From Syntrophomonadaceae bacterium (lineage in GTDB: Bacteria > Bacillota > Dethiobacteria > DTU022), in NCBI GenBank assembly GCA_003553305.1, contig PWEB01000076.1, positions 1 through 5,148 on the forward strand: 5,148 nt of DNA, written 5' to 3'. The translations under genes and the position numbers were made by a program. Shown here one piece after another: positions 1 to 5,148 of the stretch. Positions within the stretch are counted from its first letter, which is position 1. The number at the start of each line of letters is the position of its first letter. The notes beneath the pieces are model-generated. The model was not told the DNA's origin. It did no database searches and saw nothing but the letters and a program-made list of their open reading frames with translations.

Positions 1-52
1 AAGCACAGCTGACCTGGGCACAATTGTATTGCGGATGTATCTCTGTTTTCAT
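1..52 (-). CDS. rpmE: 50S ribosomal protein L31, N-terminal 17 codons (partial)
   Basis: Reading the minus strand from an ATG at 52 gives MKTEIHPQYNCAQVSCA before the window ends. The opening K-x-x-I-H-P-x-Y pattern is the hallmark start of bacterial L31, a small (about 65-90 residue) protein of the large ribosomal subunit. Cys16 falls where zinc-binding (C+) L31 proteins such as that of E. coli have their first zinc cysteine. The next codon begins with T, which fits the expected CxC pair, though it is not visible. An AAGGAGGC Shine-Dalgarno lies 8 bases upstream (61-68), and a very good promoter precedes it, so this is its own transcription unit and not part of the lactate operon. The gene is incomplete only because the window ends. 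Cys11 is an additional cysteine, not one of the usual ligands. Confidence 0.9.
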   Translation of the reverse strand, partial: MKTEIHPQYNCAQVSCA

Positions 53-91
53 TTATTTTAGCCTCCTTGATCATACTTTCTCCGAATTCAA

Positions 92-120
92 ATCATAGCA
101 TATTGCCCTTTATTCTGCAA
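92..120 (-). promoter_or_regulatory. Sigma-A promoter with extended -10 for rpmE
   Basis: On the minus strand TTGCAG (120-115) is followed after exactly 17 bases by TATGAT (97-92), and the -10 is preceded by TGC, an extended -10 element. Each hexamer is close to the TTGACA/TATAAT consensus. Transcription would start near position 85, leaving a leader of about 30 bases before the rpmE ATG at 52. This uncouples the ribosomal protein gene from the lactate operon upstream. Confidence 0.75.
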
Positions 121-141
121 CTGGTTATTCTAACTTTGTGA

Positions 142-173
142 AATCCTCACGGGGTCAATAGACCCCGAGGATT
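142..173 (-). terminator. Bulged hairpin after lctP, probable transcription terminator
   Basis: The arms pair over 13 base pairs (AATCCTCGGGGTC on the transcript side) around a 4-base loop, interrupted by one 2-base bulge at about 149-150. It begins 13 bases after the lctP stop codon and lies upstream of the rpmE promoter, where an operon terminator is expected. The sequence following it in the minus direction (ATTTCACAAAG) has only a short T run, so a classic intrinsic terminator is not fully supported. It could instead act with Rho or protect the 3' end of the mRNA. Confidence 0.6.
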
Positions 174-186
174 CCCGCCGTAGATT

Positions 187-1860
187 CTAATACACTGCGA
201 CCTGGAATCCGTAGATTAAGATCAGGCCTAATATTCCCACCACTAGAGTATAGATAAGCGAGGGCGCTATATTGCGCCTGATTACATAACCTTCCCGTCC
301 GACAATACCGCATACCGCGCAAGCAGCAACCACATTGTGCACGGCGATCATATTTCCGGTAGCGCCGCCAACTGCCTGCAAGGCTGATATTATGGTTCGA
401 GAAATCCCCAGGCCTTCGGCAACGCTAAATTGAAAGCCACCGAAAAGTATATTGGCCACAGTGTTCGAACCGGATACAAAAGCACCCAGGGTCCCCACAA
501 AGGGCGAAACCAGGGGCCATGCCCCTCCCACTCCGGCAGCAGCAGACTGGGACAGGGCCATGAGCATACTGGGATAATCAGCTGCGTTGATATCAGTCTG
601 CACAAAAACCCGGACCATGGCCAGGGCAAAGAATAGCGCTATGGCAGCAGGAATTAGCTGCTTGACTGTTCGCTGCCAGGCTTCTTTAACTTTATCCCCG
701 GACATTCGGTGCATCGGAATTGTAACGAGAGCAATCAGGATAAAAGGTACAGTTCCCGGTAACCAGAAAGGCGTTATATCCCAGGAAACTCCTTCCTGGC
801 CAAATATCTCTGTCCATTTGATTGTAAATGCTGTTAATAGATTGTCAAGACCAAAAAGACCCAGCCTGGTTAAAACCAGGATAATAGCGACCAAAACGTA
901 AGGCATCCAAGCCATAACCAGCGACATCGAAGATACGGATGTTTCATCTTTTTCTTCTGTTTTAAGCGGTTCGCCCCACTCCTCCTCCCACTCTTCCTGT
1001 CGAGGGAAATCCCAGGTTTCCTTGGGCATCAGAAATCCGGCTCGTGCTGCGGTAATAACTATATATAAGCCGATTAATGCCCCAACCACAGAAGGAAGTT
1101 CCGGGCCGACAAAATATGCCATCAGAAAATAGGGCACAGTAAAGGACAGGCCGGCAAAAATTGCAAAAGGCGCCGCTTTTAAGCCTTCCATAAAAGATTT
1201 ATTTTTACCGTAAAAACGAGTTAGCATCGCTACTACCAAAAGAGGCAGGAAACTTCCGCCAATGCCATGAAAAACTGCTGACCAGACGCCAACCTCAACC
1301 AGAAACTCTCGCATAACCATGCCTTCAGGAAGCATCCCCGAAACAGCTGCACCTGTACCCACAATAACAGGAGCCCCCACTGCGCCAAAAGTAACCGAAG
1401 TGGAGTTAAAAATCAAGGCACTCATTACTGCCGCAAGAGGTGGGAAACCGAGTCCCATCAGCAGGGGCGCAGCTAAAGCTGCAGGGGTACCGAAGCCGGC
1501 AGCACCCTCGATAAAAGATACAAACATCCAGCCAATAATCAATACCTGTATACGGCGGTCGGACGTTATACCGTCAAAGCCATTATTAATAACACTAATA
1601 GCGCCGCTATTGCGCATTGTATTGAGCAGTAAAATCGCCCCAAATACAATAATGAGGATATCAATGGCTGATAGCGCACCTTCCAGTGTTGCAGCGATAA
1701 CCCTGACAAAATCAACCTGCCATACAGCCAGGGCAAGGATTGCAGCCAAACCCCAGGCCAAAGGCATCGCTCTTTTGGCAGGCCACATGAATCCAGCCAT
1801 CAAAACTATAATCACCAAAATAGGTAAGGACGCTATAAAAGCCAGCAAACCGATAGACAT
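187..1860 (-). CDS. lctP: L-lactate permease, LctP family
   Basis: This 557-residue integral membrane protein should import lactate (possibly also glycolate) with a cation, as members of the LctP family (TC 2.A.14) do; family members are usually about 530-560 residues. A dozen or more hydrophobic segments are visible from residue 3 to the C-terminus. Family signatures are the FIEGAAGFGTPAALAAPLL block at 116-134, FNSTSVTFGAVGAPV at 151-165, SGSNTVANILFGGFQ at 463-477, and NMIAVHNVVAACAV followed by GIVGREG at about 503-524. A strongly acidic hydrophilic loop rich in Glu and Trp lies at 283-306, between membrane segments. The start at 1860 is chosen because AAGGAGG sits 8 bases before it. An in-frame ATG at 1887 has no Shine-Dalgarno and would put the ribosome site inside the coding region. 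It is the last gene of the lactate operon, 124 bases after larA. Transport substrate is inferred from family and neighbours. Confidence 0.95.
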   Translation of the reverse strand: MSIGLLAFIASLPILVIIVLMAGFMWPAKRAMPLAWGLAAILALAVWQVDFVRVIAATLEGALSAIDILIIVFGAILLLNTMRNSGAISVINNGFDGITSDRRIQVLIIGWMFVSFIEGAAGFGTPAALAAPLLMGLGFPPLAAVMSALIFNSTSVTFGAVGAPVIVGTGAAVSGMLPEGMVMREFLVEVGVWSAVFHGIGGSFLPLLVVAMLTRFYGKNKSFMEGLKAAPFAIFAGLSFTVPYFLMAYFVGPELPSVVGALIGLYIVITAARAGFLMPKETWDFPRQEEWEEEWGEPLKTEEKDETSVSSMSLVMAWMPYVLVAIILVLTRLGLFGLDNLLTAFTIKWTEIFGQEGVSWDITPFWLPGTVPFILIALVTIPMHRMSGDKVKEAWQRTVKQLIPAAIALFFALAMVRVFVQTDINAADYPSMLMALSQSAAAGVGGAWPLVSPFVGTLGAFVSGSNTVANILFGGFQFSVAEGLGISRTIISALQAVGGATGNMIAVHNVVAACAVCGIVGREGYVIRRNIAPSLIYTLVVGILGLILIYGFQVAVY

Positions 1861-1984
1861 ATTAAAAGCCTCCTTAAGAAGGCACATGATTAGATTCCCA
1901 TATATTACTATATTCTTTTCGTTTAAGCATCTATCTGCACGTAATTTTTAATTCTTTCTGCAAAAGCAAGCTCCCTTTATCAAA
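1861..1984 (-). other. larA-lctP intergenic gap, no gene seen
   Basis: This 124-base AT-rich gap separates larA from lctP. Besides the lctP ribosome-binding hairpin at its downstream end, I see no convincing terminator. The best promoter-like pair, TTAAAC with TATATG 16 bases further on, matches consensus poorly. Read-through from larA into lctP is the simplest reading, with an internal promoter not excluded. Confidence 0.5.
1868..1883 (-). promoter_or_regulatory. lctP ribosome-binding site folded in a small hairpin
   Basis: The transcript sequence GCCTTCTTAAGGAGGC can fold into a 6-base-pair stem (one G-U pair) closed by a TTAA loop. The stem and loop together contain the whole AAGGAGG Shine-Dalgarno used by the lctP start at 1860. 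The Shine-Dalgarno decides the start codon; the hairpin could lower translation initiation. The fold is seen in the sequence, but a regulatory effect is inference. Confidence 0.45.
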
Positions 1985-3280
1985 CTATTTCTGGCTTAAA
2001 ATGGGCAGGGTAGTTCCTCCATGAGGCATAATATAAGCCCGAGGAAGATCCCCTCCATGTTGACTGGCAGCAATCTCCAAAGCTTCTTCAAGAGATGAAA
2101 CCGGGGCCATCCCCATCGATCTAACTAACTCATGATCCAAATCACTTAATACCAGCAAATTATTATCTTCAGCGATTATCGCGGAATGATAGCCCATGAA
2201 ACCCCCGATAGTATACTTACGGCGAAGCGCAGCTTCCCGCTCAGCATTGCTGTCATAATCGGTGAAAATGGAAGCAAAGTCTTCATTGCCGATCTCTTCC
2301 CGGCTCTCGCTGAGCAGGATCATAGTCCCTCCCTTCTGCAGAGCAAAATGAGCATGGTATATGGTTTTATAGGTTTGATAAAAGTTTATGTCTTTGGGAT
2401 AACCACCGCAGGATGCAATTACCAGCGGCGCAGTTTCTTTAATTCTCACACTCATGTGCTGGTCTACAAACTTACAACCCTTGTTAAAAGCAGTAAGGTA
2501 ATTACCGGCAGTGACCAGGGCTATTTTATGGTCTGCCTCGTTGATAACACTGTTAACCAGAAAATCAGGCCCGACCATGCTTGCTCCCTGGACCATATCA
2601 TCGCTACAGGGATTCCCGTCAACCTTACCGGCCCGAACTTCAGGGTTAATGCCCTTACCCGGCTCAGGATGAAGAGCGAAGGTATGATTTTGCATAATAG
2701 TATTGTAACCGGATACTCCCGGAAGAATCGCTTTTTTGCCTCCACCCCAGCCAGCAAGGAAGTGATATGCAATACCACCGGTCAGAACTACCCGATCTGC
2801 TTCAACCACATTTCGATTAATTTTTACTTCGTTACCATAAGTGGTCGTTCCCACACTGACCAATTCTTCATCTACCTCGGCCCGGTGATCAATAACTTTG
2901 ACTCTTTTGTAAACATCTTCTCCCACCAGCTTACGATGTTCTTCAGGTTTTTGTTCACGATGATCCCCGGTCGCAGAAATAATCAGGATGTCATTGTCCG
3001 GCACTCCACCCTGGTTTAATTCATCAAGGATGGGCGGCAAAAGAACATGGTGCCTGACCGAGAGACGGGTCATATCGCCGACAATAATAGATACCTTTTC
3101 TCCGTTTTTTACTAATTGGGAAAGAGGTGCTGAGTCTACCGGGTTATTCATGGCCCGGCGAACTTCTGCATTTTCGTTATCTAGACTGTTCATAGGGATT
3201 CCTTCTAAAATACTATTTACTTTCTGATCCGGAATTTCGATGGTATATTCACCATCACCGTAAGGGAGCTGACGCTTCAT
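1985..3280 (-). CDS. larA: Nickel-dependent lactate racemase, LarA family
   Basis: This 431-residue cytoplasmic enzyme belongs to the LarA (DUF2088) family, which interconverts L- and D-lactate by hydride transfer through a nickel-pincer nucleotide covalently held by a lysine. Residues matching those of Lactiplantibacillus plantarum LarA can be picked out: D69-x-T71-R72 for substrate binding; H107 in ATGDHR; H173 in the AYHFLAGWGGG block; K183 in KKAILPG, the expected cofactor-attachment lysine; H199 in QNH, the expected nickel ligand; and Q302/K305 after GGYPKD. Length (about 425-435) is normal and no key residue is missing. The ribosome site is AGAGGTG, weaker than those of its neighbours, 8 bases before the ATG. 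It lies 89 bases after the dehydrogenase gene and 124 before lctP. LarB, LarC and LarE, which make the cofactor, are not in this window. LarA homologues also include malate, phenyllactate and other 2-hydroxyacid racemases, but the neighbouring permease and dehydrogenase favour lactate. Confidence 0.93.
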   Translation of the reverse strand: MKRQLPYGDGEYTIEIPDQKVNSILEGIPMNSLDNENAEVRRAMNNPVDSAPLSQLVKNGEKVSIIVGDMTRLSVRHHVLLPPILDELNQGGVPDNDILIISATGDHREQKPEEHRKLVGEDVYKRVKVIDHRAEVDEELVSVGTTTYGNEVKINRNVVEADRVVLTGGIAYHFLAGWGGGKKAILPGVSGYNTIMQNHTFALHPEPGKGINPEVRAGKVDGNPCSDDMVQGASMVGPDFLVNSVINEADHKIALVTAGNYLTAFNKGCKFVDQHMSVRIKETAPLVIASCGGYPKDINFYQTYKTIYHAHFALQKGGTMILLSESREEIGNEDFASIFTDYDSNAEREAALRRKYTIGGFMGYHSAIIAEDNNLLVLSDLDHELVRSMGMAPVSSLEEALEIAASQHGGDLPRAYIMPHGGTTLPILSQK

Positions 3281-3369
3281 ATCTTAAACACCTCTTTTAG
3301 ATTAGATAAGTTTGCATTTTCGAAAAACCTGGCTCAATTACATAAAAATATTGATCTCTACCTCCTGGG
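3281..3369 (-). other. Gap between the dehydrogenase gene and larA, with an orphan Shine-Dalgarno
   Basis: The 89 bases hold no gene. A perfect AGGAGGT (3366-3360) lies just after the dehydrogenase stop codon, but no ATG, GTG or TTG follows at normal spacing; the first ATG is 17 bases on and is directly followed by TAA. The larA ribosome site is the separate AGAGGTG near 3289-3295. No terminator hairpin is evident, which fits co-transcription. Confidence 0.5.
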
Positions 3370-4794
3370 TTACATGTCGAATATCTTACCCGGGTTTAAG
3401 ATGTTATTTGGATCCAGGGCCCGCTTTATACTTTTCATCGATTCGATTTCCGTTTTCCCCAACACCAGGGGCAGGTACTGCTTGAGCTTACTACCCACAC
3501 CGTGCTCACCACTGATGGTTCCCCCCAGTTTATAGATCTCTGAGTAGAGATCGGTCAGGACTTTTGGAAGAAGGTCCTGCCAATGCTCGTCTGTATGATC
3601 GGGGTTTTTGATCACTGTAGCATGCAGATTCCCGTCTCCGGCATGACCGTAACAGGGAATGAAAACTTCGTGCTTTTTAGATAAATCACGCAGGATAGGC
3701 AGCACCCGAGGGATAGTGCTCATCGGCACCACAATATCTTCCAGGGACTGGCGGGGGCTGATTGCCTTAAAAGCTTCTGCGGCATTTCTGCGAAGAGCCC
3801 AGATTTTTTCCTGGTCAGCAGGAGTCTGGGCCACAAAAGCGTCTATAGCGCCATTATCAGTGCAGAGATCACCAATATCTAAACATTCATTGAGAACCTG
3901 TTCTTCATCATTACCATCTACCTCAATAATCAGAAAAGCTCCCGCATTCTTATATTGGTCCGGGTTTTGTCCCAGGTGCTTGCAGCAGGTTTCCAGGGTA
4001 AGCTGATCCATAAATTCAATGCCGGTTGGAATAACCCCTACTTCGGTCATAATTTTGGGCACCACGTCGATTGCTGTTTGTAAATCTTCAAAAAGGACCA
4101 TCATGTCAATCTTTGCTTTGGGAAGGGGAATTAGTTTGACAATAATTTTTGTAAAAATACCCAGGGTTCCCTCAGAGCCGACCATTAACTGGACCATATT
4201 ATAACCGGTAACATCTTTAACCCGCTTTCCTCCGAAAAAAGCAATTTCACCAGAGGGCAGCACCACTTCAAGTCCGATTATATAGCGACCGGTCACCCCA
4301 TATTTAATGGCCTTACCACCCCCGGCATTCTCAGCGACGTTTCCACCCAGGTAGCAGGTTAAAAGGCTCATCGGGTAACCGGCAAAAAAAAGCCCTTCTT
4401 TTTGCACTTCTGCGCTAAAATCATTGGTTATTATGCCAGGTTCTGCAACCGCCATCATGTTAGCTTTGTCTATTTCTAAGATCCGGTTCATCCTTTCCAC
4501 ATTGAGCAGGATGCCTCCAATAGCTGCCACTCCACCTCCCGATAATCCACTTTTCGCGCCCTGGGGTGTGACCGGGATGTTTTCCCGGTTAGCCAGCTTC
4601 ATAATCGCAGATATTTCTTCTGTCCTGTTTGGCTTGACTACAACCTCAGGCATGCCGTGGAATTTAACTTCTGCCACTTCATCGTGGGAATATTCCTCCA
4701 TCTTTTCCTCGTCATCAAATATAACATGTTTGTCACCAACTATTTGCTTCAACTCTTCAACAATATCCTTGGTTACTTTATGATAAGCAGACAT
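3370..4794 (-). CDS. glcD: FAD-linked 2-hydroxyacid dehydrogenase, probable D-lactate dehydrogenase (GlcD/LctD type)
   Basis: This 474-residue flavoprotein should oxidise a 2-hydroxyacid, most likely D-lactate, to the 2-oxoacid. The N-terminal PCMH-type FAD-binding domain shows VTPQGAKSGLSGGG at 75-88, GGNVAENAGG at 150-159, and DVTGYNMVQLMVGSEGTLG at 194-212. The C-terminal FAD-oxidase domain shows GHAGDGNLH at 383-391 and GEHGVG at 429-434. H384, H391 and E430 match the metal ligands and H431 the catalytic base of the D-2-hydroxyglutarate/D-lactate dehydrogenase family. It ends with the usual DPNNILNPGKIF block. The start at 4794 follows AAGGAGG by 9 bases. An in-frame ATG at 4905 would add 37 residues but has no ribosome site. 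There are no cysteine-rich Fe-S motifs, so electrons must pass to a separate partner; no GlcF, LutA/B or EtfAB gene lies here. It is first in the operon, 89 bases before larA. The glcD symbol marks the family, and glycolate is a possible alternative substrate. The closest functional analogue I know is LctD of Acetobacterium woodii. Confidence 0.92.
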   Translation of the reverse strand: MSAYHKVTKDIVEELKQIVGDKHVIFDDEEKMEEYSHDEVAEVKFHGMPEVVVKPNRTEEISAIMKLANRENIPVTPQGAKSGLSGGGVAAIGGILLNVERMNRILEIDKANMMAVAEPGIITNDFSAEVQKEGLFFAGYPMSLLTCYLGGNVAENAGGGKAIKYGVTGRYIIGLEVVLPSGEIAFFGGKRVKDVTGYNMVQLMVGSEGTLGIFTKIIVKLIPLPKAKIDMMVLFEDLQTAIDVVPKIMTEVGVIPTGIEFMDQLTLETCCKHLGQNPDQYKNAGAFLIIEVDGNDEEQVLNECLDIGDLCTDNGAIDAFVAQTPADQEKIWALRRNAAEAFKAISPRQSLEDIVVPMSTIPRVLPILRDLSKKHEVFIPCYGHAGDGNLHATVIKNPDHTDEHWQDLLPKVLTDLYSEIYKLGGTISGEHGVGSKLKQYLPLVLGKTEIESMKSIKRALDPNNILNPGKIFDM

Positions 4795-4815
4795 TTTTAA
4801 AGCCTCCTTCATATT

Positions 4816-4845
4816 ATTATGACCAGCGAATACAGACCTTGTAAA
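4816..4845 (-). promoter_or_regulatory. Candidate sigma-A promoter of the lactate operon
   Basis: On the minus strand TTTACA (4845-4840) and CATAAT (4821-4816) each match the consensus hexamers at five of six bases, separated by 18 bases. Transcription would start near 4809, giving a very short leader of about 15 bases that begins close to the AAGGAGG ribosome site. It is the best match found in the 254-base leader, but AT-rich DNA gives such matches by chance. Confidence 0.4.
4831..4843. promoter_or_regulatory. Inverted repeat TACA-N5-TGTA within the candidate promoter, possible operator
   Basis: The sequence TACAGACCTTGTA is a perfect 4-base inverted repeat around a 5-base centre. It overlaps the -35 element and spacer of the candidate promoter, where a repressor would block RNA polymerase. 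The FadR-type regulator encoded directly upstream is the obvious candidate. Four-base arms are short and may be chance. Confidence 0.25.
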
Positions 4846-4919
4846 TTTATAATTATCCCGACCTGTAGCAAGATCATAAGGCATGATGGTATGGTGGTCA
4901 GCCATGGCAGCAAATCAAG

Positions 4920-4935
4920 AATACTGCATGGTATT
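4920..4935. promoter_or_regulatory. Inverted repeat AATAC-N6-GTATT, possible operator
   Basis: AATACTGCATGGTATT has perfect 5-base arms around a 6-base centre, in the leader between the regulator and the dehydrogenase gene. It is about 75 bases upstream of the candidate -35 element, so it could be an upstream regulator site. It does not match the classical FadR-family TnGTnnnACnA pattern, so assignment to the neighbouring regulator is only a guess. Confidence 0.25.
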
Positions 4936-5025
4936 AAAAACTCTTACCTCAAAGACTATTAATTTATTTATTTAATTGTTTGGATTATTCTATTAACGTA
5001 GCGTTGATAAATGAAAAGGCTATCT

Positions 5026-5041
5026 TCCCTCATCAAAGGGA
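5026..5041 (-). terminator. Weak hairpin after the regulator gene
   Basis: TCCCT and AGGGA form a 5-base-pair stem with a 6-base loop, 7 bases after the regulator stop codon. In the transcript it is followed 8 bases later by a short TTTT. The stem is small and the T run is distant, so termination is likely partial at best; read-through into the lactate genes remains possible. Confidence 0.3.
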
Positions 5042-5048
5042 CGTCGGT

Positions 5049-5148
5049 TTATTTGTCTACCCGGGTGGTTGCTTTACGAACAAAATCAATGTGTTCGTGC
5101 ATCGCCTGTCGAGCTTTTTCTGGTTGCTTTTCTAAAACTGCCTTGCAG
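5049..5148 (-). CDS. C-terminal end of a GntR-family (FadR/FCD type) transcriptional regulator (partial)
   Basis: The minus-strand frame ending at TAA (5051-5049) encodes 32 residues: it runs in from beyond the window with CKAVLEKQPEKARQAMHEHI and finishes FVRKATTRVDK. The pattern of a short helix, a turn with P-E-K-A-R, then A-M-x-x-H-I is typical of the last helices of FCD-domain regulators (the FadR subfamily of GntR, including LldR, LutR and GlcC), which sense organic acids such as lactate. The DNA-binding domain is outside the window. Its position directly upstream of, and in the same direction as, the lactate genes supports a role as their regulator. The family call rests on a short stretch and on context. 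Confidence 0.65.
   Translation of the reverse strand, partial: CKAVLEKQPEKARQAMHEHIDFVRKATTRVDK

Noticed and set aside
132..151. TTGTGAAATCCTCAC resembling a Rex or Crp half-palindrome
   Set aside because: The right half matches poorly, and the bases are better explained as the end of the terminator hairpin after lctP.
1861..1887. Upstream in-frame ATG of lctP at 1887
   Set aside because: It lacks a ribosome site, and the 9 extra residues are encoded by the Shine-Dalgarno hairpin of the better start at 1860.
1319..1951. Open frame of 210 codons on the plus strand across the start of lctP
   Set aside because: It mirrors the hydrophobic, Ala- and Gly-rich coding sequence of lctP and its composition (many Ala, Pro, Lys, Ile) is typical of an antisense shadow.
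2186..3019. Long open frame of 277 codons on the plus strand within larA
   Set aside because: It lies wholly opposite larA, whose catalytic residues are all intact; the plus-strand translation shows no recognisable family pattern and no good ribosome site.
3360..3366. Small gene between the dehydrogenase and larA driven by AGGAGGT
   Set aside because: No start codon at workable spacing, and the first ATG is immediately followed by a stop.
4795..4905. N-terminal extension of the dehydrogenase starting at the ATG at 4905
   Set aside because: No Shine-Dalgarno precedes 4905, the extra 37 residues do not resemble the family N-terminus, and AAGGAGG is correctly placed before the ATG at 4794.
4795..5048. 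Catabolite-responsive element or riboswitch in the operon leader
   Set aside because: No match to the TGWAANCGNTNWCA pattern and no extended set of paired stems was found.

Overview
The window holds a compact lactate-utilisation locus, all on the minus strand, set between a gene for a FadR-type regulator (cut off at the right edge) and the ribosomal protein gene rpmE (cut off at the left edge). Strong Shine-Dalgarno sequences (AAGGAGG in front of three genes), short intergenic gaps, moderate GC content (roughly mid-40s % by eye) and the gene set suggest a Gram-positive bacterium of the Bacillota, probably an anaerobe of the clostridial or peptococcal kind. No genus can be named from the sequence alone.

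In the direction of transcription (high to low coordinates) the layout is: the last 32 codons of a GntR/FadR-family regulator with an FCD-like C-terminus (5148-5049); a 254-base AT-rich leader with a candidate promoter and two small inverted repeats (5048-4795); an FAD-linked 2-hydroxyacid dehydrogenase of the GlcD/D-lactate dehydrogenase family (4794-3370); a nickel-pincer lactate racemase, LarA (3280-1985); an LctP-family lactate permease (1860-187); a bulged hairpin, probably a terminator (173-142); a sigma-A promoter with an extended -10; and the first 17 codons of rpmE (52-1).

The three central genes make a coherent pathway: LctP imports lactate, LarA interconverts the L and D isomers, and the flavoprotein oxidises one isomer (inferred to be D-lactate) to pyruvate. 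The nearest well-known arrangement is the lct operon of Acetobacterium woodii (regulator, EtfBA, dehydrogenase, permease, racemase). Here no electron-transfer flavoprotein or Fe-S partner lies beside the dehydrogenase, and none of the LarB/LarC/LarE cofactor-synthesis genes is present, so the electron acceptor and the racemase maturation genes must be encoded elsewhere.

Two of the genes, rpmE and the regulator fragment, are partial because the window ends inside them. Nothing in the window looks like a mobile element, CRISPR array or RNA gene. The locus is largely of known type; the points worth a second look are the missing redox partner, the Shine-Dalgarno hairpin at lctP and the regulatory leader.
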